From: Lachnospiraceae bacterium UBA1759
GTDB taxonomy: Bacteria > Bacillota > Clostridia > Lachnospirales > Lachnospiraceae
Direction: 5' to 3'
Assembly: GCA_002315555.1 (NCBI GenBank)
Contig: DCHF01000021.1
Location: 114,036-145,769 of the forward strand
Length of the DNA stretch: 31,734 nucleotides
Position numbers and translations under genes: made by a program. Below, one piece after another: positions 1-6,974 of the stretch. How positions within the stretch are numbered: position 1 is the first letter of the stretch; every line of letters starts with the position of its first letter. The notes beneath the pieces are model-generated. The model ran no database searches. It was not told where the DNA came from and worked only from the letters and a program-made list of their open reading frames with translations.

Positions 1-446
1 CGCTGCTGCTGGCCACCGGAAAGCTGATTCGGAAGATTATTCTTTCTTTCTGTCAGTGAGAGTGTTTCCAGAAGCTCATTGACTCTTTCTTCATTTACTT
101 TTCTTCCGTCCATCAGTACAGGAAGTGTCATGTTTTCTACAACATTCAGAACAGGGATCAGATTATAGAACTGATAAATAAGTCCCACCTGTCTTCTTCT
201 GAAGATTGCAAGCTGTTCTTCGTTCTGTGCATAGACATCCTGATCATTCATATACACTTTTCCGGAAGTCGGTGCATCAACACCGCCTAAGATATGTAAA
301 AGAGTCGACTTACCGGAGCCGGAGGGTCCGATGATTGCCAGAAATTCACCTTTCTCTACAGAGAACGAAACATTATCCAGGGCTCTGACTTCATTATTGC
401 CTGCGCCGTAGATCTTTGTAAGATTTTCAACTTTTAAGATTTCCAT
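1..446 (-). CDS. ABC transporter ATP-binding protein, BceA/LolD type (C-terminus outside window)
   Basis: ATPase of an ABC transporter of the antimicrobial-peptide/bacitracin (Bce) or MacB-like class; it would sit on the cytoplasmic face and power a large permease, expected next beyond the window. The visible 148 residues carry a Walker A motif (GPSGSGKST), a Q-loop (YQFYNLIPV) and the signature LSGGQQQR, where the window ends, so Walker B and the H-loop are not seen. The start is ATG at 446, preceded by AGGAGGAATT. It lies downstream of a response regulator and an intramembrane-sensing kinase, the classic BceRS-BceAB arrangement, but has its own promoter with direct repeats. Family assignment is firm; the exact substrate is unknown. 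Confidence 0.9.
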   Translation of the reverse strand, partial: MEILKVENLTKIYGAGNNEVRALDNVSFSVEKGEFLAIIGPSGSGKSTLLHILGGVDAPTSGKVYMNDQDVYAQNEEQLAIFRRRQVGLIYQFYNLIPVLNVVENMTLPVLMDGRKVNEERVNELLETLSLTERKNNLPNQLSGGQQQ

Positions 447-475
447 GAAAAATTCCTCCTTGTTTCTACGGTATC

Positions 476-508
476 AGTATAGGACACCTAAGTGACTCTT
501 AAGTGACT
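476..508 (-). promoter_or_regulatory. ABC transporter promoter with two direct AGTCACTTA repeats (response-regulator site)
   Basis: Read on the minus strand, two perfect copies of AGTCACTTA (plus-strand 500-508 and 489-497) are 11 bp apart, one helical turn, as OmpR-family regulators bind. They are followed 8 nt after the second AGTCACTT core by a -10 TATACT (476-481). The -35 (ACTTAA) is poor, as expected for an activated promoter. The site sits directly upstream of the ABC ATPase and downstream of its likely regulator pair. That this regulator binds here is inference. Confidence 0.7.
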
Positions 509-537
509 AGTCAAATTATATTTTAGGATATTTTTAC

Positions 538-585
538 GCGAATCCCCGTTCAACAACATGTGAAAACTGCGCGAATCCCCATTCA
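538..585. repeat. Pair of 15-bp direct repeats, 33 bp apart
   Basis: GCGAATCCCCGTTCA at 538-552 and GCGAATCCCCATTCA at 571-585 differ by one base and are spaced by 33 bp, about three helical turns. They lie in the 169-bp gap between the kinase gene and the ABC ATPase, about 70 to 115 bp upstream of the predicted transcription start. A possible TTGAAC-17-TATCCT promoter overlaps the proximal copy. They may be a second regulator site; nothing identifies the protein. Confidence 0.5.
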
Positions 586-615
586 TCCGCGTGGCATGAT
601 CTCCCCGTCAGGAAT

Positions 616-1617
616 TTAAATGACGGTTTTATAAAACTTAACAATAAACTCTGCACCACCTTTTTCATTGTTTCCAGCAGTGATCGTTCCGTTCTGGGCC
701 TTAATAATTGCTCGTGATAATGAAAGGCCGATTCCGATACTTCCCTGCGAAGCGTTCTTCCCCTTATAGAAACGGTCGAAAAGATACGGAATATCCTCTG
801 CATGGAATCCTTCTCCATTATCACTTACAACGATTTCTGTAAACAAGGCGGTTTCATTTGCGGCAACAGTGATCTTTCCGCCGGAAGGAGTATGTTCCAC
901 CGCGTTTTTCAAAAGATTTCCGATGGCCTCCACAGACCACAGAAGATCTCCTGTAAAACTCTCTTCCCGGATATCCATACTAAAGGATATATCCTTAAGA
1001 TCCATCTGGATAAGAAAGGGAGCTGCTGCCTGTCTCAAAAATTCCGATACGCGCACGGTTTCAGACTTAAAGACAGCTGATTCTGAATCGATCTTTGACA
1101 TCTTAAGAAGAGAATCCACAAGCCAGGCGATCTTTTCGGTCTGCCTTTTCAGATCACGAGTCAGATGCATTCTTTTTTCGTATGAAATGCCCTCATCTCC
1201 CAGAAGCGAAATCGTCAGATTCATGGTTGTAAGTGGGGTGCGAAGCTGGTGAAAGATATCTTCAATTGCCTTTGTAAGGCTTTTCTTATCCGCTAAAAGA
1301 AGCTCTGTCTGATCCTTCAATCGAACCGTCATCTTATGTATTTCGCTGTAAAGAATGGAGAGTTCCCCTTCTTCGAAGTGATCGATCAGCATATTTTCCT
1401 GCCCTATAAGAATCCTGTTCAGGCTGTCACTCAGTTCACGGATCTTTCTGTAACGTTTTACGGAAAAGAAGTAATGCAGTCCCGTAAAAACTATGCCTGC
1501 TGCAACTACAAATAACGCAGTCAGTGGGCTAACAAAAAGGGCAGCGACCGATAATATACCGGCCGCCGCAAAATATGTGATTGTTTCTTTGATTATTTCC
1601 GGATTTCTGTTCATCAT
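616..1617 (-). CDS. Intramembrane-sensing histidine kinase (BceS-like)
   Basis: Sensor kinase of 333 residues. Two hydrophobic segments (about residues 14-30 and 32-52) are joined by almost no external loop, typical of kinases that sense through a partner ABC transporter and not a ligand. The DHp helix has the phospho-accepting His near 123 (FHQLRTPL). The ATPase domain shows an N-box around Asn238 (NLLKNAVEH), DNGEGF near 266 and GIGLSLS near 295. The ATG at 1617 overlaps the stop of the upstream regulator by one base, so the two are translationally coupled. The partner is the regulator upstream; the cognate transporter is probably the ABC system at the window edge. Stimulus (for example a cell-wall antibiotic) is inferred from family only. 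Confidence 0.9.
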   Translation of the reverse strand: MMNRNPEIIKETITYFAAAGILSVAALFVSPLTALFVVAAGIVFTGLHYFFSVKRYRKIRELSDSLNRILIGQENMLIDHFEEGELSILYSEIHKMTVRLKDQTELLLADKKSLTKAIEDIFHQLRTPLTTMNLTISLLGDEGISYEKRMHLTRDLKRQTEKIAWLVDSLLKMSKIDSESAVFKSETVRVSEFLRQAAAPFLIQMDLKDISFSMDIREESFTGDLLWSVEAIGNLLKNAVEHTPSGGKITVAANETALFTEIVVSDNGEGFHAEDIPYLFDRFYKGKNASQGSIGIGLSLSRAIIKAQNGTITAGNNEKGGAEFIVKFYKTVI

Positions 1618-2273
1618 CAGTCCATCCTGTATCCCATACCACGCACTGTCTTAATGATCATCGGATTCTGCGGGTCATCTTCAATCTTTTCTCTTAGTCT
1701 TTTGATATACACAGACAATGTATTATCATTTACATAATCTCCGGCGATATCCCAGATATCTTCCAGAAGCTTGTTTCTCGACAAAAGAAGGCTTCGGTTA
1801 TTAATAAAAAGCACCAGAAGACGATATTCAAGTGCAGATAGTTCAATTTCCTTTCCATGCTTCTGTACAGTCCCCTTGTCCATATCTAGTGTCAGATCTG
1901 CGACCTCCACAGTAGCTCTGGTTCCTGCGCGTCTTAGTACACTCTTAATTCTGGAAACAAGTTCAAGGGGTCTGAAAGGTTTTGCGATGTAGTCATAAGC
2001 TCCACTGTCAAAGCCTTTTACCACGCTCCGTTCATCCCCGGAAGCAGTGAGGAAAATGACAGGTTCTTCCTTTTTTACAGCCTCTTTGCATACATCAAAA
2101 CCATTTCCATCAGGAAGTGATACATCCACAATCAGAAGTTCATATTTATTTTTAGAAAGTGATGTCAGGGCCTCCGTTTTTGTAGCGGCAAGCTCCGCAT
2201 GAAAACCTTCAAGCGCCAGGTATTCAATTAACGCATCTGTTATTGCTTTATCGTCTTCTACAAGCAAGATCAT
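1617..2273 (-). CDS. OmpR/PhoB-family response regulator (BceR-like)
   Basis: A 218-residue regulator: receiver domain with acidic pocket (Glu6, Asp7, Asp8), phospho-acceptor Asp50 (LLIVDVSLPDG), Thr76 and Lys98 (YIAKPF), then a winged-helix DNA-binding domain ending in the usual RGMGYR turn. The start is ATG 2273 with GAGGAGGAATCAGT upstream. It is the first gene of a two-gene unit with the kinase and has a good promoter. It probably activates the ABC transporter promoter downstream through the AGTCACTTA repeats, and possibly the neighbouring glycosyltransferase, which has a similar site. Function in peptide-antibiotic or envelope-stress response follows from the family. Confidence 0.92.
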   Translation of the reverse strand: MILLVEDDKAITDALIEYLALEGFHAELAATKTEALTSLSKNKYELLIVDVSLPDGNGFDVCKEAVKKEEPVIFLTASGDERSVVKGFDSGAYDYIAKPFRPLELVSRIKSVLRRAGTRATVEVADLTLDMDKGTVQKHGKEIELSALEYRLLVLFINNRSLLLSRNKLLEDIWDIAGDYVNDNTLSVYIKRLREKIEDDPQNPMIIKTVRGMGYRMD

Positions 2274-2316
2274 ACTGATTCCTCCTCAGGTTGCCATAGC
2301 ATCATGCAACACATAT

Positions 2317-2345
2317 ATTATACTATTTCTATGTTTGAATTTCAA
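2317..2345 (-). promoter_or_regulatory. Promoter of the regulator-kinase operon
   Basis: Minus strand TTGAAA (2340-2345), 17-bp spacer, TATAAT (2317-2322): a near-consensus vegetative promoter about 44 nt upstream of the response regulator start. The short leader contains GTTGC/GCAAC arms just before the ribosome site. No terminator is seen between the end of the upstream glycosyltransferase (2371) and this promoter. Confidence 0.75.
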
Positions 2346-2370
2346 ATCCGCTCCTAACCCACTCTATAGA

Positions 2371-3630
2371 TCATAGCATTTTTTGTGCCTTTATTTCCGG
2401 CAGCTTATCTGCTGACAAGGTATGTTCGATTGGTTTCCACTCGACCTTTCCAAAAAGCGATGAAATTGCAATTGGAAAGTAGGAAAACATAAAAACCGGA
2501 AAAGTCAAAAGATATATGATTTTCTGCCAGGTACGCGCATGAATCTTATTCCACTCTGTAATTGTAGTTAATAGTCCCATAAAAAACATGACACTATATA
2601 AGTTAAACGCCAGTTCGCCTATGCTTTGAACCGCAATCATAGCATCTTCACCGATAATGGCTCCTCGTATTCCAAAGATGATTCCAAGAATAATTGAGGC
2701 TATGGATAAAATGTATGCCGGCATAATGTTCATTGACATATCAAAACAGGAAAAGTTTCCTCTGAACATTCCTTTTATGAGCTTTTTACCATATCCGATC
2801 AGCACTTGCATGTAACCTCTAGCCCAGCGCTTTCTTTGTCTCCATGACTGTCTAAAAGTAATCGGCTGCTCGTCAAAAAGTTCTGCCGAACCGCAGTAGC
2901 CGATTTTTCTTCCCTTTGTAATTTCATAGGCTGAAAATTCCAGATCTTCTGTCAGCATATGAAAGGGCCAGTCGACAATCTCATTTGCAATAGCCTTACT
3001 AAACAAAAAACCGGTTCCGGATATATTGCAGCTGGAATTCAATACATCTCGAGCGCCGTTTAAATATACGCTTTCACGCAAAAACCATAGTGCATAACCT
3101 GCGGAAACCCAACTGCTCCCAAAGTTTTTGCTGTTTCTGTAACTGGTCAGTACATCATACCCTTCTGAAAATTTCCTGTTCATCTCCGTAATATAATTCT
3201 TGCGTAAAAGGTTGTCTGCATCAAAGACAAAGAAACCGTCAAAAACACCCGGGTAGTTTTTATGAATATACTGCATCAATTCCTGAAGCGCATATCCTTT
3301 GCCAACAAGCTCATCATTAAAACGCTCATATACAACAGCACCTTCTTCTCTTGCATAGGATGCAGTATGGTCCGTACAATTATCGGCCGCAACAAAGACT
3401 GTGATCTTATCATGATTATAATCCTGTGATTTAATACTGTTTAATAGATCTCTTATAACTTTTTCTTCATTCCTTGCGCATATCAATACAGCGAAATTGT
3501 GTTCCTTTAGTTTTGCTTCCTTCTTCCTTTTCCGGCCGAAGAGAGCAATGGGAATATACACGAATTGATAAAAATAGCATGTCATAAACACAATGGTGAT
3601 GACCATGTTTACGATTTTTAATGTATGCAT
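2371..3630 (-). CDS. Membrane GT2-family glycosyltransferase (processive-synthase-like)
   Basis: A 419-residue integral membrane glycosyltransferase. An N-terminal membrane helix (about 5-30) precedes a GT-A fold with nucleotide-sugar motifs: AADNCTD near 81-87, the metal-binding DAD at 137-139, TED near 227-229 (catalytic Asp) and QRKRW at 265-269. Three more hydrophobic segments follow (about 302-322, 338-357, 370-392). This DxD/TED/QxxRW set is shared by hyaluronan, cellulose and poly-GlcNAc synthases, so it probably makes an envelope polysaccharide or glycolipid; sugar and acceptor cannot be told. ATG 3630 has AGAGGAGGTTGT upstream. It stands alone between the two-component system and the DUF2812 gene. 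Its promoter carries one copy of the octamer found at the ABC transporter promoter. Confidence 0.88.
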   Translation of the reverse strand: MHTLKIVNMVITIVFMTCYFYQFVYIPIALFGRKRKKEAKLKEHNFAVLICARNEEKVIRDLLNSIKSQDYNHDKITVFVAADNCTDHTASYAREEGAVVYERFNDELVGKGYALQELMQYIHKNYPGVFDGFFVFDADNLLRKNYITEMNRKFSEGYDVLTSYRNSKNFGSSWVSAGYALWFLRESVYLNGARDVLNSSCNISGTGFLFSKAIANEIVDWPFHMLTEDLEFSAYEITKGRKIGYCGSAELFDEQPITFRQSWRQRKRWARGYMQVLIGYGKKLIKGMFRGNFSCFDMSMNIMPAYILSIASIILGIIFGIRGAIIGEDAMIAVQSIGELAFNLYSVMFFMGLLTTITEWNKIHARTWQKIIYLLTFPVFMFSYFPIAISSLFGKVEWKPIEHTLSADKLPEIKAQKML

Positions 3631-3665
3631 ACAACCTCCTCTGTCTCAAAGACACTCATGTAAAC

Positions 3666-3687
3666 ATTATAAATAAGAAAAGTGACT
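3666..3687 (-). promoter_or_regulatory. Glycosyltransferase promoter with AGTCACTT element
   Basis: Minus strand -10 TATAAT (3666-3671) lies 8 nt downstream of AGTCACTT (3680-3687), exactly the spacing seen at the ABC transporter promoter. One turn further upstream is TGTCATCG, sharing GTCA with the octamer. No good -35 is present, suggesting activation. The octamer is also one arm of a hairpin, which may be a terminator for the upstream gene, so the regulatory reading is not certain. Confidence 0.5.
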
Positions 3688-3705
3688 GTACGATGACAGC
3701 CACTT
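3672..3705 (-). terminator. Hairpin downstream of the DUF2812 gene
   Basis: Arms AAGTGGCTGT and ACAGTCACTT (3696-3705 and 3680-3689) form a 10-bp stem with one G-T pair and a six-base loop, followed on the minus strand by TTTTCTTATTT. This fits a terminator for the PadR/DUF2812 operon 117 nt upstream, though it overlaps the next gene's promoter. Confidence 0.55.
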
Positions 3706-3745
3706 TACATATCTGTAATACATATGGGTGCGCTTTAAGAACCAT

Positions 3746-3761
3746 CTGTTAACGGTAACAG
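3746..3761. promoter_or_regulatory. Inverted repeat CTGTTA-ACGG-TAACAG
   Basis: A perfect 6-bp inverted repeat with a 4-bp spacer lies between the DUF2812 gene end and the glycosyltransferase promoter, about 75 bp upstream of its -10. It has no T-tract and is a possible operator; the binding protein is unknown. Confidence 0.3.
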
Positions 3762-3821
3762 TGTAGTCTAAAAGGCGATTAAGAATCTACTATTGAAAAT
3801 ATTAAAAAACGTTTAAGCCTA

Positions 3822-5048
3822 TCATTTCAGTTTTGAACAAATGATTTCTGCCCATTCCTCGATCGGCATGGTATAAGACTCAGACACCTGATGAAAAGAT
3901 GCTTTTATGACTATATTCCCTTTCCGGATGATCACATTCGGAAAATGCACGTCGTCTGTATAAGCTATAACCTCATCTGCAGCAAGCACTGGGGGGTAGA
4001 TCCGCTCTGCGCGTCTCTTAATTCTGTCCAGCCGGTACATTTCGCTGACGAAAATTTCTGCAAGTGTCGAATTCTTTAACTCACAATACTCCACATACAA
4101 GCCACCGTCGACATAACTTCCGTCTGCTTTCTGAACTCGCGCATGTTCATTATAATCCATCCAGATCGGTGCCAGAAGATCTGTCTTCAACTCAACCGTA
4201 TTAAAACCCATGCTTAAACCGGTCATCGTCACTTTGTAATTATTGCTGCCTTCACCTGCAAAATCACGGATCGTGGCAAAAGGAATCTCTCCGGCATAAT
4301 CTTCCAATGAGATCTTATTTTCATTCGTAATAGATATACCCCAGCTTCGAAGAAGCGCTCCCAGAAGAACAATTCCGAGAAGAAGGACAGCTATCTTTTT
4401 TCCTACATACGGAACAGCACTTTTCTTGCTGTCCGGCTCCTGAAAACCACCTTCCTCCATCAAGGCTTTCTGAACCTTTTTCAAGTGAACAAAGGCCTTT
4501 ATATCGGCAGTAATCATCCATACAGAAAACACAAGAAGCAGCAAAGACCACCAGGTTCCCATGGCGATCGTCGTCATTAAGAGACATCCGCGCGTCAGAA
4601 TGATCGGATATAGAATGAAAAGAATCACAGATGAGATCACAGCATCTCTCTGGCGCTTTTTCACCGCATTCAACGCCAAAGCCTGTACTTCCGGATCGGT
4701 ATTTAATTCTCTGGCCGAAGGATCAGTACTTCGATAGATATAAAAATCCTTCAGTTTGGCTATATATTCCCATGAATATTTCTCACTGAGTTCGATCTGT
4801 TCCGGATCCGGTTCACCGCCGTTATCTGACCACATACTTGTATTTTTCTCAGCTGCTTCCAGACGATATATTACTTTCCGAGGACCGACAAATTCAAAAG
4901 TCGCCACCCCTGCGAAGATTCCATCTTTTGTAAGCAGCAGTCCTTCCTCTGCCAGATCAGAAAGCCAGTTTTCAACCCTGCTGATCTCATAAGACGGACA
5001 GGGAAGAAATTTATGAATGCGTTGTCCCTCTTTATATTCTTTACTCAT
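3822..5048 (-). CDS. DUF2812 membrane protein, partner of PadR regulator
   Basis: 408 residues. The N-terminal about 130 residues (HKFLPCPSYEISRVENWLSD onward) match the DUF2812 pattern: a short soluble domain in which a W-L-x-x-L-A-x-x-G segment precedes a strand-rich part. Three hydrophobic segments follow at about 137-151, 156-182 and 217-235, then a soluble C-terminal domain of about 170 residues, probably outside the cell. The start overlaps the PadR stop by 4 nt (ATGA), so the two genes are coupled; PadR-DUF2812 pairs are common in Firmicutes, where the membrane protein is thought to be the regulated target or signal input. Its biochemical function is unknown. Confidence 0.8.
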   Translation of the reverse strand: MSKEYKEGQRIHKFLPCPSYEISRVENWLSDLAEEGLLLTKDGIFAGVATFEFVGPRKVIYRLEAAEKNTSMWSDNGGEPDPEQIELSEKYSWEYIAKLKDFYIYRSTDPSARELNTDPEVQALALNAVKKRQRDAVISSVILFILYPIILTRGCLLMTTIAMGTWWSLLLLVFSVWMITADIKAFVHLKKVQKALMEEGGFQEPDSKKSAVPYVGKKIAVLLLGIVLLGALLRSWGISITNENKISLEDYAGEIPFATIRDFAGEGSNNYKVTMTGLSMGFNTVELKTDLLAPIWMDYNEHARVQKADGSYVDGGLYVEYCELKNSTLAEIFVSEMYRLDRIKRRAERIYPPVLAADEVIAYTDDVHFPNVIIRKGNIVIKASFHQVSESYTMPIEEWAEIICSKLK

Positions 5049-5374
5049 CTTATTGCCTCCGTCTCTTTCTGCAGTTTCTCTGCATCAGTGATGCATTGCT
5101 TCAGACGAAGCAACTCCGCCTGATAAGCTTCCCGGCCTTTCTCAGTCAGACGATAAGTACGCTTCCGCCCTTCCACGTTGATCTCTATAATATACTTTTC
5201 CTTCTCAAATTTTCCGAGAATCGTATACAGAGTCGCCGGACCGATCTTTACCCGCCCTTGTGTTTGCTTCTCTATAAAATCGGCAATGTCTATTCCGCAC
5301 ATCTCACCATAACTGAATGCCATCAGTACATAGAACATTGTCTCTGTTAACACGACCATTGCTTTCTTCGGCAT
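5045..5374 (-). CDS. PadR-family transcriptional regulator
   Basis: A 109-residue winged-helix repressor of the short PadR type: N-terminal recognition region with the typical LYTILGKFEKEKYI and GRKRTYRLTEKGREAY wing, then a C-terminal dimerisation helix. ATG 5374 follows AGGGAGAAGGACG. It is first in a two-gene operon with the DUF2812 protein. Its promoter carries inverted ATATCGT elements at the transcription start, so it probably represses its own operon. The inducer is unknown. Confidence 0.92.
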   Translation of the reverse strand: MPKKAMVVLTETMFYVLMAFSYGEMCGIDIADFIEKQTQGRVKIGPATLYTILGKFEKEKYIIEINVEGRKRTYRLTEKGREAYQAELLRLKQCITDAEKLQKETEAIR

Positions 5375-5388
5375 CGTCCTTCTCCCTA

Positions 5389-5445
5389 ATATCGTTTTAT
5401 GATATCGTATAACGATATTCTATGGATTATTTCTTTCTTTGTCAA
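5389..5445 (-). promoter_or_regulatory. PadR operon promoter with ATATCGT operator
   Basis: Minus strand TTGACA (5440-5445), 17-bp spacer, TAGAAT (5417-5422) is a strong vegetative promoter. ATATCGT at 5402-5408 and its inverse ACGATAT at 5412-5418 form a palindrome centred on the predicted start (about 5410). A third ATATCGT lies at 5389-5395, 13 bp away. The position blocks polymerase, which suggests autorepression by PadR. Confidence 0.75.
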
Positions 5446-5480
5446 GTCTTTTACCGCTTTGATAACACCTCACGATGCTT

Positions 5481-5608
5481 ATCTCAAATCGAGTATGAGG
5501 GAATCCTCCCCTCCTACTCGCCGATGCTTTCGAACATCTCACATAAATGCTCGGTGTTCTTACGGGTCTCAGGTGCATTTTCGTGCAAGCACGAATGCAC
5601 TGAGACCC
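5481..5608. other. Structured intergenic region with successive hairpins
   Basis: Between the PadR promoter and the next gene's terminator there is no coding sequence, but nested inverted repeats are visible: CGAGTA/TACTCG around 5490-5520, and a long stem with arms GGGTCTCA (5564-5571) and TGAGACCC (5601-5608) extended inward by GTGCAT/ATGCAC and CGTG/CACG, followed by TTTT. It could be a bidirectional terminator, a palindromic repeat element or a structured RNA. No promoter was recognised inside it. Confidence 0.4.
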
Positions 5609-5617
5609 TTTTGCATC

Positions 5618-5651
5618 AAAAAAGTGGCTGCATAATGCCAGCCACTTTTTT
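5618..5651. terminator. Bidirectional terminator
   Basis: A perfect 13-bp stem AAAAAAGTGGCTG/CAGCCACTTTTTT with an 8-nt loop, giving a T-run on either strand. It ends the membrane-anchored XRE gene, whose stop is 10 nt away. Confidence 0.9.
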
Positions 5652-5660
5652 GAATATTCA

Positions 5661-6860
5661 TTATTTTACATGATACTCCACAATTCGATCCCGGTCATTA
5701 TACATGACCTCCAGTTGTCTTCCATACTCATCCGTTGCGATGAAATGCTCTACATAAGTTTTCCCCTGTGTCAGTTTAATATCTGCAGGACGTTTGAAAT
5801 AATGCCAGTACATCTCATTCGGGGCGCTGCCGGTCCCGTTCTGTTTCACACTGTATTCTTCATCATAAGTATAATCTGCGATGCGAATACCATCTTCTGT
5901 TAAAAAGGCTTTCATTGAAATGATTTCAGGTCGAGTAATACCAAACTTTTCCAGGTAATCATAAAACATATCCCCTGTGTCGACTTCAAAGTATGCCTGA
6001 CTGAAACCGGAGTAATCAGGCTTTATCCAGTCTTCAAAGGGACAGGTAATATCATAAAATGGGAATGTTGCACCCAGAAGATCATAGAAGGTAGATATAC
6101 TGCAGTTTTCGCTGGTATCACCTGAGATGAATCCCACAGAAATATCGGCCACATCATCCACCAATGGAACTGAAGCTATTACATTAAAATCCTTTCCACC
6201 CTTATCTGTTCCTTCAAAATCATAGATTTCTCCCCCCATCTTTACATGGAAAACTGCTGTCATTCCTTCTTTGTAGGTTTTGGGCTTTGCTGATACTTGA
6301 AAAGATATCATATTCTTACTGAAATCGATGCCGGAAATGATCGCCTCAGCATTAGTTGTAACGCTATTATAATTATTCAGCATCGCTGACACGCTGTTTG
6401 TGATTCCGCTGATCTGCTGCTGAATATAGTTGTTATTCCTGAAAATCGTGCTGTCCAGCTCACGATATCTTTTTTCCAGAGAGGCGATCTTGATGATGCC
6501 GAAGATCAGGAAGATCACAAGCGCAGCAGTGAACAGTTTGAAGACCGATGACTTCGCCTGCGGCTTTTCTCTTTTCTCACTTTCCTCCAGTAACTTAATA
6601 AGCCTTTCAGCTGCTTTATTATAAGCTTCCTCTGCATTTGCAGTAGTTGATTCCGGATCGTCTGCTTCCTCATTTATCAGCCAGCCGATCTTTACATCAA
6701 AAATTTTTGCAAGTGCAATCAGTTTCGTAAGTTCCGGTACCGCCTGATCTGATTCCCACTTATACACCGTCTGACGGGATACATCCAGTTTATTTCCAAG
6801 GTCCTCCTGCGAAAGACCAAGTTCTTTTCTTTTTGTTAAAATCCGTTCACCTAAAGTCAT
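5661..6860 (-). CDS. Membrane-anchored XRE-family regulator with extracytoplasmic domain
   Basis: 399 residues. Residues 5-62 form a helix-turn-helix of the XRE/Cro type (LSQEDLGNKLDVSRQTVYKWE). A linker leads to one membrane helix (about 108-126), then a coiled stretch rich in Asn and Ser (about 128-170) and a 230-residue domain of unknown type that should lie outside. The layout suggests a one-component sensor that binds DNA on the inside and responds to an external signal; no ligand or target can be named. ATG 6860 has GGAAAGGAGGTCG upstream. The TGACA/TGTCA inverted repeat at 6920-6939, just upstream, may be its own operator. It is monocistronic, ended by a strong terminator. Confidence 0.8.
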   Translation of the reverse strand: MTLGERILTKRKELGLSQEDLGNKLDVSRQTVYKWESDQAVPELTKLIALAKIFDVKIGWLINEEADDPESTTANAEEAYNKAAERLIKLLEESEKREKPQAKSSVFKLFTAALVIFLIFGIIKIASLEKRYRELDSTIFRNNNYIQQQISGITNSVSAMLNNYNSVTTNAEAIISGIDFSKNMISFQVSAKPKTYKEGMTAVFHVKMGGEIYDFEGTDKGGKDFNVIASVPLVDDVADISVGFISGDTSENCSISTFYDLLGATFPFYDITCPFEDWIKPDYSGFSQAYFEVDTGDMFYDYLEKFGITRPEIISMKAFLTEDGIRIADYTYDEEYSVKQNGTGSAPNEMYWHYFKRPADIKLTQGKTYVEHFIATDEYGRQLEVMYNDRDRIVEYHVK

Positions 6861-6919
6861 GTCACACGACCTCCTTTCCTTCCGTATTATCCGCCAGATC
6901 TATGAAAGAATCCACCAAC

Positions 6920-6940
6920 TGACACCTTGAAATCTGTCAA
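6920..6940 (-). promoter_or_regulatory. Inverted repeat TGACA-N10-TGTCA upstream of XRE gene
   Basis: TGACA (6920-6924) and TGTCA (6935-6939) are inverted with a 10-bp spacer; the outer arm includes TTGACA on the minus strand, which could be a -35, but no clear -10 lies 16-18 bp downstream. A possible operator for the XRE protein. Confidence 0.3.
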
Positions 6941-6974
6941 CCAGCGGTTTACATCCCGAAAAACAGGCTTGTTT

